Positions 24,184 through 33,294 of a DNA stretch of 64,000 nt are shown piece after piece. Made by a program: the position numbers and the translations under genes. This DNA is from Promicromonospora sp. AC04 (lineage in GTDB: Bacteria; Actinomycetota; Actinomycetes; Actinomycetales; Cellulomonadaceae). The number at the start of each line of letters is the position of its first letter. Position 1 is the stretch's first letter. Below the pieces are notes generated by a model that was not told where the DNA came from, did not search any database, and saw only the letters and a program-made list of their open reading frames with translations. The stretch is from contig NZ_QBUG01000001.1 in NCBI RefSeq assembly GCF_003058225.1, forward strand, positions 1,116,001 through 1,180,000. The letters are read 5' to 3'.

Positions 24184-25062
24184 CTATCGACGCCAGACGT
24201 GCACGTAATCGCTCGTCTTCAGCGGAGCTCCCGCGGGCCCCTTGGTGTAGGACGGAACCCAGATCGGTCGACGCAGTGCCTGGCGAGGTCCGTGAGCTTG
24301 TTGGCGCCAGTGGCCGCGCACGATCCACCGGTGACGGTACGTACGCCCGCTGATGCCAGGTGCCGTGTCGACGTGCTTCATGCGGCGCAGGTCAATCACC
24401 GTCACGCCCGGGTCCGCGCCCGCCCGGCGTCGTGCGGCTTTGCTGCCCGGCTGTACCCGGCGCGTGCTAGCGACCGTCGATTGCTGCATAAGCGTCCACG
24501 CAGCCCCGAGCATCGCGACCAGGGCGCCGTTCCCGCTGTGCTGCCACACATCAGGGCTCACAGGATCAGCCGACGGGATCCCCGTCACCGCGCCTACCGG
24601 CTCCAGGACCGTTCGAGACGGGAGGCCAGTGGCCGGTATCCGCTCGTTCATGTGCTCGGATCGGGCGACCTTGACCAGTTGCAGCAGGCCTTCGTCGAGC
24701 GTCCACAACACGGCGGACAGCGGCACAGTCGGCTGGGTCGGCTGTCCGTCTGGATCGGTGCGCCACAGCGAGCGAGGAAGCCCGTAGACGATGACGTCGG
24801 GCATGGGGTCGGCGAACGCGATGAGCCCGGTCGCGGCCGGCAGGACGCTGGCAGGGGTCCACTCGGGCATGTCTGTCGATGCGTCCAGGGCGACGCGGCC
24901 CATGTCGGCGCTGACCCACCACAGGGACGCGTCCTCAGCACGCCGCGCGTTTGATCGCCAATAGGCGGCGGCGTCAGAGGTCTCGTCCGGGTGCCCCGGC
25001 TGGCGAAACTGGCGAACGAGATCCTGGCGCATCTCAGGCAGGTGCGTGGGGCTCCACCTCAT
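24184..25062 (-). CDS. Hypothetical accessory-element protein with RHRW-RGHWR C-terminus
   Basis: A 292-residue protein. The C-terminal 50 residues (YRHRWIVRGHWRQQAHGP, then RPIWVPSYTKGPAGAPL, then VHVWRR) match a C-terminal signature that I have seen often in actinobacterial plasmid, phage and AICE proteins. The N-terminal 180 residues are alpha/beta (GLIAFADPMPDVIVYGLPRS). A nucleic-acid-related role is guessed from the basic, aromatic tail. It starts a minus-strand group of small genes. Confidence 0.65.
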   Translation of the reverse strand: MRWSPTHLPEMRQDLVRQFRQPGHPDETSDAAAYWRSNARRAEDASLWWVSADMGRVALDASTDMPEWTPASVLPAATGLIAFADPMPDVIVYGLPRSLWRTDPDGQPTQPTVPLSAVLWTLDEGLLQLVKVARSEHMNERIPATGLPSRTVLEPVGAVTGIPSADPVSPDVWQHSGNGALVAMLGAAWTLMQQSTVASTRRVQPGSKAARRRAGADPGVTVIDLRRMKHVDTAPGISGRTYRHRWIVRGHWRQQAHGPRQALRRPIWVPSYTKGPAGAPLKTSDYVHVWRR

Positions 25063-25123
25063 CAGGCACCTTTCAGGTCGATACGGATCTGTGGCGGCCA
25101 GGCCTCGTCTACCGGTGGACGGC

Positions 25124-25585
25124 TCATCGTGCCGTGTGCTCGTCTAGCCAGTCCTGAAGGGTTTGTTCGTCCCACTCGGCGATAGGCCGCGGAGGTTTGC
25201 TGGGGGATGATCGCTGTGGATCCACCGTCCGATTGGTTACTGCCCGCATGTAAGCGGCTCGTCCAGAGAAGTGTGCGGACACGCTGCCATCGGTATAGGT
25301 GACGATCGTCGGGTTGTGGCCGGTCGCATGATCAGCCACCCTCAGGCCCTGCTCCTCTGCGACTGCTCGCACTTGTTCACGCAGGACGACGAGGCGTGCC
25401 GCAGCCTCGTCTGCCGCGTCCGCCTTGAACTGGGACTTGGAGCCTGCGAGGCCGGTACGGCAGGCGGCCGCCAGGGGTTTGATGATCCACTTGATCACCG
25501 CGAGGACAGCGGCCAGGATCACGCCGCCGAGGACGACGTAGATGATCTCGTCGAACTCAAATCCGCCCGTGGGAACGGCTGCCAT
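25124..25585 (-). CDS. Hypothetical single-TM protein
   Basis: 153 residues from the ATG at 25585 (MAAVPTGGFEFDEIIYVVLG). A membrane helix at about residues 13-38 (IIYVVLGGVILAAVLAVIKW) is followed by a cationic region, then a charged helix (DEAAARLVVLREQVRAVAEE) and an acidic end. The frame is open another 25 codons upstream but ATG 25585, five bases after the previous stop, fits better. Function unknown. Confidence 0.6.
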   Translation of the reverse strand: MAAVPTGGFEFDEIIYVVLGGVILAAVLAVIKWIIKPLAAACRTGLAGSKSQFKADAADEAAARLVVLREQVRAVAEEQGLRVADHATGHNPTIVTYTDGSVSAHFSGRAAYMRAVTNRTVDPQRSSPSKPPRPIAEWDEQTLQDWLDEHTAR

Positions 25586-25590
25586 GAGGG

Positions 25591-25794
25591 TTACTGGTCG
25601 ATCCAGCCGAAGCCTGCGTTGCCGGTCTCGTGCATCCACCTCGAACCGCACGCACTGCACTCATAGTCCTGCTCATCCGCGCGCGACGGTCCGTTCGTCA
25701 TCTCGCGAAGGTCGCCGACTTTGACGAGGTCAGCATGTCCGGAACCTCGTCGATTGCTGTCCTCGAGCGCCATACACGCTTCGCACTTTGCCAT
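25591..25794 (-). CDS. Small zinc-ribbon protein
   Basis: 67 residues from the ATG at 25794 (MAKCEACMALEDSNRRGSGH). CEAC near the start and CSAC near the end form two CxxC knuckles about 50 residues apart. EQDYECSACGSRWMHETGN resembles small zinc ribbons that bind nucleic acid or act as regulatory adaptors. It is tightly spaced with the membrane-protein gene downstream. Confidence 0.55.
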   Translation of the reverse strand: MAKCEACMALEDSNRRGSGHADLVKVGDLREMTNGPSRADEQDYECSACGSRWMHETGNAGFGWIDQ

Positions 25795-25831
25795 GGTGAT
25801 GACCGTAGTGGCCAGCGCAGGCCGCGGGCTA

Positions 25832-25954
25832 TCACCACCCGTCAAACTCGACTCCTGACCGGGTGAAGCACCGGACGTGCGCCGGGCAGCGCCAGGCCTT
25901 CCGATCGATGGCGTGCCACCCAGCCAACGGTGAGCGCTTGTCGTCGGCGGTCAC
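25832..25954 (-). CDS. Small protein with WRCPAHVRC motif
   Basis: A 40-residue frame from a GTG at 25954 to the TGA at 25834-25832. It reads GWHAIDRKAWRCPAHVRCF in the middle; short proteins with this W-R-C-P-A-H pattern are frequent in actinobacterial mobile elements and may bind zinc through the Cys/His residues. It lies just upstream of the zinc-ribbon gene on the same strand. No strong ribosome-binding site is seen. Confidence 0.4.
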   Translation of the reverse strand: MTADDKRSPLAGWHAIDRKAWRCPAHVRCFTRSGVEFDGW

Positions 25955-26118
25955 GTCAGGGCTGGGCACCTGGCCGCTGCAGGGTATGACGATCGCTCCC
26001 CCGTAGATGAGATGGCAGGTCGATCACCATCACTCCGTCGGCACGTGGAGCTCCAAGAATCCGACCTCGTTTGCCCACCGGTTTCAGCGGGGACGTAAAC
26101 GACACTAGAGCGGTGACG

Positions 26119-27303
26119 ATGGTGAACGGACTGGGACGTAGGGCGCATCTCGCGGCCGCCGATGCGCCGCCGGAGGTCGTCGACTCCGACATCGACGAGG
26201 AGCTGCACGAGCTCGAAGCAGTCTCCCGGAATCTCGAGACCCACACCCTGTCGGCGAACACGCGGCGGGCCTACGAGAAGGCGTGGCGATCATTCGCCGG
26301 CTTCTGCGAAGCCTACGGCTTCGAACCGCTGCCCGTGCACCCGCAGGTCGTGCGGTGGTATGTGGCCTGGATGTCGACCCAGGTCGACGACTGGGGTCGC
26401 CCCCGCTTTGCGCTGTCCACGATCCGTCAACATCTGGCTGGTGTGGCGGACCGGCACCTACGCGACGGCTACCTCGATCCGACCGGCCACCGGGCGGTGG
26501 GCGATCTCGTCAGGGGTTTGGCGAAGCTGCGGGCCACAAGGCCTGTCCGCAAGCGGCCACTGATGCTTGACGACGTAACGCGGGTCATCGACGCGATGCC
26601 GCACGACGTCTACCCCGCGGGTGTCTCGGCGACGCGGGACGCGGCTGCGCTGTGGCTCGGTTTCGCTGGTGCGCTGCGGCGCAGCGAGGCCGCCGCTCTG
26701 CGGCTGAGCAGTCTTGAGCTCCACCCGGTCGACGGTATCCACCTTCGTGTGGGTCGCTCCAAGGCGGACCAGGACAACACACTTCCCGACGTCGTCGTCC
26801 TGCCGTTCGGCCGGACGCCGAGGACCTGTGCACCCTGTGCGGTGCACCGATGGGTCGCGCTGCTGCGTACTTCGGCGCCCGCCGAGCCGCGGACGCGCCG
26901 CCAGCTCGCCATGCGGCAGCTCTACGGGCACCAGCTCGACACGCACGTGTGCGGAGCCCATGGGAGTGACCCGCTCATCGACGGGTCGGACCTGGCGCTG
27001 CCCGCTCCCCTGCTGCGCGCCACGTACCGCAACCGGAAGGACGCGCGGATCCATGAGGTCGGCGTCAGCGGCGACGCCCTGCATACGATGCTGCGCAGAC
27101 GCATGGCAGAGGCCGGGATGGACCCGTCGGCCTACGGCTTCCACAGTCTGCGCGCCGGTCACGTCACGCAGGCAAGGCGCAACGGTGCGAGCACAGAGGA
27201 GATCATGCGGGCCGGCCGGTGGCAGAAGGCGGAGACGGTGAACGTCTACGACCGAGAGTTCAACCCGGCGGCCCGCAACAGCGTCATGCGCCTGGGTCTT
27301 TGA
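26119..27303 (+). CDS. Second tyrosine recombinase (XerC/phage type)
   Basis: About 394 residues from the ATG at 26119; a TTG at 26071 extends the frame. A SAM-like N-terminal domain (NTRRAYEKAWRSFAGFCEAYG) precedes a catalytic domain with Arg in GALRRSEAAAL (near residue 185), HSLRAGH (near 342), Trp in GRWQ (near 367) and Tyr in VNVYDRE (near 377). All catalytic positions are present. It is only distantly like the 15818 integrase. Its end overlaps the convergent XRE gene by 20 bases. It may move the 20-28 kb island or the conjugative element itself. Confidence 0.87.
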   Translation: MVNGLGRRAHLAAADAPPEVVDSDIDEELHELEAVSRNLETHTLSANTRRAYEKAWRSFAGFCEAYGFEPLPVHPQVVRWYVAWMSTQVDDWGRPRFALSTIRQHLAGVADRHLRDGYLDPTGHRAVGDLVRGLAKLRATRPVRKRPLMLDDVTRVIDAMPHDVYPAGVSATRDAAALWLGFAGALRRSEAAALRLSSLELHPVDGIHLRVGRSKADQDNTLPDVVVLPFGRTPRTCAPCAVHRWVALLRTSAPAEPRTRRQLAMRQLYGHQLDTHVCGAHGSDPLIDGSDLALPAPLLRATYRNRKDARIHEVGVSGDALHTMLRRRMAEAGMDPSAYGFHSLRAGHVTQARRNGASTEEIMRAGRWQKAETVNVYDREFNPAARNSVMRLGL

Positions 27304-27760
27304 CCCGGGCGTCGATAGCAGCCTTGTGCTCTGGATCGAGCTCGTAGTCACCGTCAGCAGCCGGGGCGATTCGGGCGCTGTGGTCGTCCAGTTGCATCTG
27401 CTCGGCGGTCAGCAGCTGGACCTCCCGAGACAGTCGAACGACGTCTTGACCCTGCTGGTCCCACCGTTGCTCGGCCGCCGCGAGCTCAGCGATGCGCTCG
27501 CGGAGCGCGGACGCGTTCTCCTGCGTCGCGTCTTCACTCACGAGCGCGATCAGGGGCACGCCAAGGGCAGCGGCGGCGGCGACCGCCTCGTCGAGCCGGA
27601 CCGCGCGGGTCTGCTGCTCGATCCGAGTGATGGCCGAGTTGTCGACGTTCATGCCGAGCCTCTCGCCCATGCGCCTGGCCAGCTCCGCTTGGCTGATGCC
27701 GAGGCGCAGGCGGGTCTGACGCAGTGCGCGGGCGAACAGATCTCCGGGCAGTGAGTTCAT
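27284..27760 (-). CDS. XRE-family transcriptional regulator
   Basis: A 158-residue protein. The HTH is at residues 12-75 (LRQTRLRLGISQAELARRMG, then AITRIEQQTRAVRLDEAVAA). A coiled-coil stretch (ALRERIAELAAAEQRWDQQG, then VVRLSREVQLLTAEQMQL) probably mediates dimerisation. It lies next to, and divergent from, the conjugative operon starting at 28173, the usual place for a transfer-region repressor. Inverted repeats in the intervening gap could be its operators. Confidence 0.8.
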   Translation of the reverse strand: MNSLPGDLFARALRQTRLRLGISQAELARRMGERLGMNVDNSAITRIEQQTRAVRLDEAVAAAAALGVPLIALVSEDATQENASALRERIAELAAAEQRWDQQGQDVVRLSREVQLLTAEQMQLDDHSARIAPAADGDYELDPEHKAAIDARVKDPGA

Positions 27761-27806
27761 TAGGGTCGTTGCTCCTGGTCAGGTGAGCTGGCACGTGGTC
27801 TCGTAC

Positions 27807-27866
27807 GGGTCGGAGCCGACCCTGCCACAGCAGTGCTGGAACAGCAGGTTACACAGGTAGCACTGC
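27807..27866. promoter_or_regulatory. Inverted repeats in the xre-transfer operon gap
   Basis: GGGTCGG-AG-CCGACCC at 27807-27822 is a perfect inverted repeat. GCAGTGCT (27830-27837) pairs with AGCACTGC (27859-27866) across 21 bases. They lie within 110 bases of the XRE start and may be repressor operators or part of an origin of transfer. Confidence 0.45.
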
Positions 27867-27939
27867 GTATTCCACAGATCCGATGTTGGCTGCGACACCT
27901 TGCCCCCGCCCATGGCCGACGCAACAGAGGAACCATTCA

Positions 27940-27980
27940 CCTATGTCATAGATCATTCGCATGGTGTATGTTAATTGCCG
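27940..27980 (+). promoter_or_regulatory. AT-rich promoter-like island P1
   Basis: In otherwise GC-rich DNA, CCTATGTCATAGATCATT followed by CGCATGGTGTATGTTAATTG stands out. GTCATAGATCATT (27945-27957) has relatives at 37871-37883 and 47508-47520, each upstream of a block of plus-strand genes. It precedes the first transfer gene by 216 bases. The rest of 27761-28172 holds no gene. Confidence 0.55.
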
Positions 27981-28172
27981 GAGACGTGCACGCATGCGAG
28001 GAGACTCGGGTCCGGCCGGCGGATCGTCGGCCCGTCCGGTCTTCGAGGCTCCTGGCCAGGGTGCGTGCCGGTCCGTCTCAGCGATAGGTATTCGCGCCCT
28101 CTCAGCATCCGTTCGTGCTCGTTGTCTTGTGGCTCGGCGTCACGTCACGAGCGATCCGAGAGGTGAAGATCG

Positions 28173-28595
28173 ATGACGAAGATCCACGAGGCAGCAGTTC
28201 TCATACCAGCCCCGCTACCGAGCGCCGCCTGGGACCTCACCAGCTTTCTCGAGAACGCCAGGGCCCAGATCCAGCTCTGGGGTGGTCTTGTGCTCATGCT
28301 CCTGGGGGCCGTCGGCTTGGTCTGGGGCGGGGTGCTCCTGATCAGGAAGCTCATCGCCAGCCCGCAGACTGCCGGTCAACAGTCGAGCTGGGGCACCGTC
28401 GCCCTGCTCATCCTGTGCGGAGGCGCCCTGGGGACCGGCGGATGGCAGTTCATCGAGACAGTCGGCTCCGGTGGCCAGCAGACCATCGAGGACCTTGGCG
28501 GCGGCACGATCATCGTTCAGACCGTCGCGGACGGTGCCGCGGTTCGGGACGACCTCTACGGCGGGCAGGCCAGGACAGGTAGTGGTCCGACATAA
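28173..28595 (+). CDS. Two-TM pilin-like (VirB2/TrbC-like) protein
   Basis: 140 residues from the ATG at 28173, with GAGAGGTG upstream. After a 28-residue leader come two membrane helices, LWGGLVLMLLGAVGLVWGGV and WGTVALLILCGGALGTGG, separated by a short polar loop (ASPQTAGQQSS), and a Gly-rich tail. This is the topology of T4SS major pilins and of the small first-gene products in Gram-positive transfer operons. Primary sequence similarity is weak, so the assignment rests on size, topology and position as the first gene of the operon. Confidence 0.6.
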   Translation: MTKIHEAAVLIPAPLPSAAWDLTSFLENARAQIQLWGGLVLMLLGAVGLVWGGVLLIRKLIASPQTAGQQSSWGTVALLILCGGALGTGGWQFIETVGSGGQQTIEDLGGGTIIVQTVADGAAVRDDLYGGQARTGSGPT

Positions 28596-28725
28596 GGCCC
28601 ATCAAGCCTGACGTGACCAAGGCGACCGATGGGTGCAGGAGGCATCACCCCGATCTCGGCCGCCCTCATCCCGGCTCGGAGGCATCGCCCGAGCACGAAC
28701 GAGCGCACGAGCGGCAGGTGGGGAC

Positions 28726-30030
28726 ATGAGCATCCAGGACAAGGCGCTGGCCCTGAGCAGGAAGTTCAAGCTCGACGCGCATCACGCGATCGAACGTTTC
28801 GGAGTGTTCGTCGGCATCTTCGCGGTCACCGGCGCGGCCGTGCTCGCAGGGTCGGGGGTCGCGTCCTTCACCACGGGACGCGATGCGTTGTCGCAGACGG
28901 CCCTGTACACCCAGGGCTTCGTCACCTCGAAGACAGATCTCGGCGGTGACGTCGACGGGGTCTACACCAACACGAACCGTGACAAGGCCTTGGTGATGAT
29001 GCATTTCGACAAGCGTGCGCAGATCTCGTACAACGCGGCCGACTACCAGGCGTTCCTGCTCGGTTCGGACACCTCGCTCAACAGCGAGGCCGTGAGCACC
29101 GAAGGGATCCAGGGCTCCTTCCACGTCTTCGGCTCGACGGGATACGTCGGTGTCCTGCTCGATGCCACACAGCCGTTCGACCGCCAGGTCCTGAATCTGA
29201 CGGTCCGGGCGAACGCGGAGCTGTCCGTCGCCCAGCAGGACGAGACGGCGAACCCTGATGAGCTGGGCGGTGACCAGACCTTCGCCAGGCACGACCAATG
29301 GCGCGTCTTCGTCAATCCCGGAGCATCGGGCGCTGAGGAGATTCCCGCGCTGGACTCGCTGGTCTTCGACCCCGCCCGGGCCTACTACGACGTCGTGCTC
29401 AAGGCACAGGAGACCGTTGCCCGCGGCCCGCTGGACCAGAAGCTCGTCGAGATGCGCACGAGCCTGGCCCAGATCGAGGCCTACACGACCGATCTGAGCA
29501 TGACGAAAGTCGACGGCCTGTTCCTCCGCCCACCACCAGCGCCCGCGTCGCTGGCCGGCGACGAGGTCACGGGGGTGTCGTCCGCCGAGGCCAAGGACGG
29601 CGTCTCCACACTGACGTTGGAGACGGACCACGTCGTCCCGGGCGGCTTCGACCTCGACTGGCGCTCGGGCAACGTCTACGACGGATATCTCGATGCCCTG
29701 GTGCCCTCCGGACAGAGCTATGCCGAGCTCCTCGCGGCGAAGCTCGAGGAAGGCCGAGATATTGCGAACGACCAGGTCGGGGACATGCAGTGGACCCTCT
29801 CGGACGGCTCCAGCCTCACCGAGGACTACCAGCCCTCGGACCTGACGATGCGGCCGCTGACGAACGTGATGAACAACTTGTCCCGCGCGTACCAGGACTA
29901 CGCCACGGGCAAGGCGGAGTACCAGTCCGAGCTCCTGCTCGAGCTCCTGCGGCTGGAGGTCGAGCTGCGCGATGTGCGGTCCAACAGCACCGTCCGCGAC
30001 GACCCGGCCTTCCTGACGACGCTCTACTGA
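28726..30030 (+). CDS. Membrane-anchored transfer-operon protein
   Basis: 434 residues from the ATG at 28726, preceded by AGGTGGGG. One membrane helix lies at about residues 24-46 (FGVFVGIFAVTGAAVLAGSG); the remaining 390 residues should be outside the cell. They look beta-rich (FHVFGSTGYVGVLLDATQPF), with helices near the C-terminus (LARAYQDYATG-like NNLSRAYQDYATGKAEYQSE and LLELLRLEVELRD). No known domain is recognised. A structural component of the mating channel is likely from the operon context. Confidence 0.6.
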   Translation: MSIQDKALALSRKFKLDAHHAIERFGVFVGIFAVTGAAVLAGSGVASFTTGRDALSQTALYTQGFVTSKTDLGGDVDGVYTNTNRDKALVMMHFDKRAQISYNAADYQAFLLGSDTSLNSEAVSTEGIQGSFHVFGSTGYVGVLLDATQPFDRQVLNLTVRANAELSVAQQDETANPDELGGDQTFARHDQWRVFVNPGASGAEEIPALDSLVFDPARAYYDVVLKAQETVARGPLDQKLVEMRTSLAQIEAYTTDLSMTKVDGLFLRPPPAPASLAGDEVTGVSSAEAKDGVSTLTLETDHVVPGGFDLDWRSGNVYDGYLDALVPSGQSYAELLAAKLEEGRDIANDQVGDMQWTLSDGSSLTEDYQPSDLTMRPLTNVMNNLSRAYQDYATGKAEYQSELLLELLRLEVELRDVRSNSTVRDDPAFLTTLY

Positions 30031-30086
30031 GCGCACGCGGGGCGATGAACACGGCGTCCAGGCCTCGAGCCGGGAAGGAAGACCTC

Positions 30087-32264
30087 ATGGCCACCAACAA
30101 GCCGAGCAAGCTGGACGGCACGGCCCGCTCCAGCACGCCGGACCCCGCCCAGGGCAACTCGTCGACGGCCAGCGCACCAGGCGATGAGGCAAATTACCTG
30201 AACACCGCGGCCCCAGAAACGGACGACCCTGGACGCGCCGATACCGGTACAGACGGATCGGGTGTGAGCCAGCGACGCCCGTTGGGCGCCAGCGACGGGC
30301 GCGGCGTGCGCAAGCACCTGCCGGTCCCGGCGCCCGCGGAGAGGGGGCGCGGACCCGGCCGGTCACCGGACGACGCTCAAGGCCGGACGGATGGCGCCGG
30401 CAGGGTGGGCAGCCTGACGGCCCCGGACACAAGAGATGGCTCCGTGCGCCGCGATGCGGGCAAGGCTCTCGCCAGCGGCCTCGACAGTGACCTACGGGGT
30501 GGCCAACACGGCCTACCCGCCGCAGCGGTGCAAGGCGTCGGCATCGACGCCGCCAAGAACCGTGCCAGTGAATTTGCCACGGTCACCGACGCCGGCCGAG
30601 ATGCCGGGCCGGCGGGCGGGCGCCACCTGGGCGCCGGCGGCACCGGCTATCGAACCGGTCCTCGCAACGGGCAGGACGGCGCAGGTGGCAAAGTGATCAA
30701 GGCAGCCGCTGTCGGCGGCGGGGCCATGGCCGCGCCTCCGGCCATGGGCGTACTCATGACGATGGCGCTGCTCAAGTGGCTGAAGTCGATGTTCTTCGCG
30801 TCCGTTGCGCTGGCGGCCAATGCCGCGAACGCGATGTGGATGTTCGTCGTCAACCTCGCCAAGACGGTCGGTCACGCACTCGCCGCACCCTTCATGGCCA
30901 TCGGTGGATTCGTCGCCAACACGGTCGGTGCGGTCCTGGGTGTGACCGCCGGTGCCACGGTCGCACCGGTGGCGGCTGTGGCATCGGGCGTAGCCACCTC
31001 GTTGGCCGCGATCGCGCTCGTGGGCACGGTCGTCTCCGGTGTCATCGACCAGCGAGCTCTCACCGACGGTCACGCGGCCTCTGGCCTATCAGGTTGCGTG
31101 ATCGACACCGGTCACGGTGCCGGGTCCGGTGCTGCAGTCTCGGCGACCACAGAGGCCAATGCGAAGGCCGTCTACTCCGTACTGAGCAGCTGGGGGATGC
31201 CAGAGGAGAACATCGCGGGCGTCCTGGGCAACTGGTCACAGGAGTCGGGCATCGACCCGACCTCCGTCGAGGCCGTCTTCGACGAGCCCTACCGGATCGG
31301 CCCGCGCAAGCAAGCAGCATGGGACACGGACTTCACTCACATCGCCGGCCAGGCCCACGGTGGTATCGGGCTGGGCCAGTGGTCGAACGGGCGCACGTTG
31401 ATGCTGCTCGACTACGCCCAGAGCAAGGGGCTGGACTGGTACACGGTCCAAGCGCAGCTGGCGTTCATGGTCGAGGGCGACAATCCGGGCGACGTCGCGG
31501 TCTTCAGGGACATGATCACCACCTCACAGGGCTCGCCGAGCGCGGCAGCGGTCCACTTCCACGATCGGTGGGAGCGTTCCGCCGACAACGCCGCGATGGT
31601 GGCTGAGCGTTCCGCCGACGCCGAGATGTGGTTCGGCAAGATGAGTGGCTGGGCGGCCGACGACTCCGTCGTCGGGGACGTCGAGGAGATCGTCGGCAGC
31701 ATCCTCGACAGGGTCAGCAACGAGATCAGCACGGTCCTGGGCCGATGCACCGCCGTCGGCGAGAACGCCGGCCTCACCGCCGGGGGGATGTCCGAAGATC
31801 ACGCCCAGGCGCTCGTCGACCTCTACAACGCAGAGGGTGACCAGGTGCTGCGGGACGCCTTCCGGGGCGGCGGTCCCGGGCAGTGCAACGGCAGCTACAT
31901 CGAGAACTGCGTGAGCTTTTCCTGGTACTTCGTCGTGAAGTACACCTCCTACCAGGGCGGCTACACGCCGGGCAACGGCGTCGACGTAGCCGGGGCCATG
32001 GCGGGCGTGATGGGCAAGCAGACCACGAACACTCCGGCGCCGTATTCGGTCTTCTCGCACGGCAACACGTCCGTGGCCGGGCACACGGGCGTCGTCCTGG
32101 CCGTCGCGGGCGACCGGATCCTCATCGGTGAGGCCGCGTACTGCCAGTTTCCCGGCCGGGTGCGCTGGGTCGAGGTCTCCGAGTGGAAGGACGGCGGGTG
32201 GGAGTTCGTCGACGTCTCGGACATGGTCGAGAACGACCAGATCGCGGCCCAGGTCAGGACCTGA
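30087..32264 (+). CDS. Bifunctional cell-wall hydrolase of the transfer system (VirB1/CwlT-like)
   Basis: 725 residues from the ATG at 30087, with GGAAGGA upstream. Residues 1-200 are polar and disordered; about 205-325 is strongly hydrophobic with several membrane helices. Residues about 352-520 form a phage-tail-lysozyme-like glycosidase domain (ENIAGVLGNWSQESGIDP, then GGIGLGQWSNGR). About 588-718 is a CHAP/NlpC-type peptidase, with Cys in ENCVSFSW near 607 and His in GHTGVVLAV near 665. Such muralytic pairs open the wall for the conjugation channel, as CwlT does for ICEBs1/Tn916. An upstream ATG at 30045 in the same frame is possible. Confidence 0.85.
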   Translation: MATNKPSKLDGTARSSTPDPAQGNSSTASAPGDEANYLNTAAPETDDPGRADTGTDGSGVSQRRPLGASDGRGVRKHLPVPAPAERGRGPGRSPDDAQGRTDGAGRVGSLTAPDTRDGSVRRDAGKALASGLDSDLRGGQHGLPAAAVQGVGIDAAKNRASEFATVTDAGRDAGPAGGRHLGAGGTGYRTGPRNGQDGAGGKVIKAAAVGGGAMAAPPAMGVLMTMALLKWLKSMFFASVALAANAANAMWMFVVNLAKTVGHALAAPFMAIGGFVANTVGAVLGVTAGATVAPVAAVASGVATSLAAIALVGTVVSGVIDQRALTDGHAASGLSGCVIDTGHGAGSGAAVSATTEANAKAVYSVLSSWGMPEENIAGVLGNWSQESGIDPTSVEAVFDEPYRIGPRKQAAWDTDFTHIAGQAHGGIGLGQWSNGRTLMLLDYAQSKGLDWYTVQAQLAFMVEGDNPGDVAVFRDMITTSQGSPSAAAVHFHDRWERSADNAAMVAERSADAEMWFGKMSGWAADDSVVGDVEEIVGSILDRVSNEISTVLGRCTAVGENAGLTAGGMSEDHAQALVDLYNAEGDQVLRDAFRGGGPGQCNGSYIENCVSFSWYFVVKYTSYQGGYTPGNGVDVAGAMAGVMGKQTTNTPAPYSVFSHGNTSVAGHTGVVLAVAGDRILIGEAAYCQFPGRVRWVEVSEWKDGGWEFVDVSDMVENDQIAAQVRT

Positions 32265-32304
32265 GTGCCGACGAAGCAAGTACATCAAGGAGGGAGCTTG
32301 TACC

Positions 32305-33294
32305 GTGACGACACCCCAGGACCAGAACGAGGCGAGCCCGGAGCAGGGCCGTACTGGCTCGGCGCCCCGAGACGAGGCCGCCGCTGCGGTGCCGTGTCGC
32401 CACCGCACCGCAGCTGAGCTCGAAGCACGCTTCGACGACTGGGTGATGCGCCAGCGGCGGGGGGCTACGGCACGCACCTCGCAGGATCGGAGCGGGTCGC
32501 TGCGGCGTGTCTTCGCCGCGACCATGGGTGTGGGAATGGTTGCCCTCGCCGTCGCGATGGGCGTGACAGGCGAGAGCTACGACGCGAGCCGCGCACGCAA
32601 CGAGGCCCGGCTCGTCGAGCTCGGAAGGCAGGCGGCCGCGGCCGAGACGATCGCCCAGGACAGGGACCACGCGGGACAGGTGCCGGCTCTGAGCAAGGCG
32701 GCGGCCTCGGACGCCGAAGAAGTCGTGACGGCGCAACAGGCCTTCGCTGGGCTGTACCGCGCGGCGAGCAGACAACCGAGCCCGAACAACGGCACACCGA
32801 ACCGGACCATGCGCGACCTCGCCGAGCATCGTCGAGAGCTCGCCCCGCTGTTCCGCACGTCCGCATATCTGGTCGGGGACCAGGAGGCGTACAGCTGGTC
32901 GACGGCAGCTTCGTTCGACGCAGCGTCGGAGATCGACCCCCGATACGCCTGGTACGTGCGCTACGACGGCCGGGTCCCCGCTGACCCGCGTACGTACACC
33001 TGGAGCCTGGCGACAGTGATGCCAGACCTCGAGTCGCTCTACGCCTCGGGCACGACGAACCAGGCACAAGTCGTCTGGCTCTGCCGGGACACGGTGACGG
33101 ACAAGGTCCTCGCCTGGGCCAGTGCTCGCTACACGCACGACGGCACGGCAGGGGTCTTCGACAAGCTCGAGGTCACGACGACCACCACCGGCATGCAGTA
33201 CCAACGCACCTCAAGCACTGCTCTGGGCGCGCCGTCGATCCCCCAGATCGAGCAGTTTGCCGGACCGGGCGAGAACGACGGCGGTAACCGATGA
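32305..33294 (+). CDS. Membrane-anchored protein of the transfer operon
   Basis: 329 residues from a GTG at 32305 with the strong site AAGGAGGGA eight bases upstream. The N-terminal 70 residues are cytoplasmic and charged, then one membrane helix (FAATMGVGMVALAVAMGVTG) and a large outer domain beginning with a coiled-coil-like region. The outer domain (DPRYAWYVRYDGRVPADPRT, then KVLAWASARYTHDGTAGVFD) is alpha/beta; VirB8/TcpC-like proteins have this single-pass layout, but sequence evidence is lacking. Its stop overlaps the next start by ATGA. Confidence 0.6.
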   Translation: MTTPQDQNEASPEQGRTGSAPRDEAAAAVPCRHRTAAELEARFDDWVMRQRRGATARTSQDRSGSLRRVFAATMGVGMVALAVAMGVTGESYDASRARNEARLVELGRQAAAAETIAQDRDHAGQVPALSKAAASDAEEVVTAQQAFAGLYRAASRQPSPNNGTPNRTMRDLAEHRRELAPLFRTSAYLVGDQEAYSWSTAASFDAASEIDPRYAWYVRYDGRVPADPRTYTWSLATVMPDLESLYASGTTNQAQVVWLCRDTVTDKVLAWASARYTHDGTAGVFDKLEVTTTTTGMQYQRTSSTALGAPSIPQIEQFAGPGENDGGNR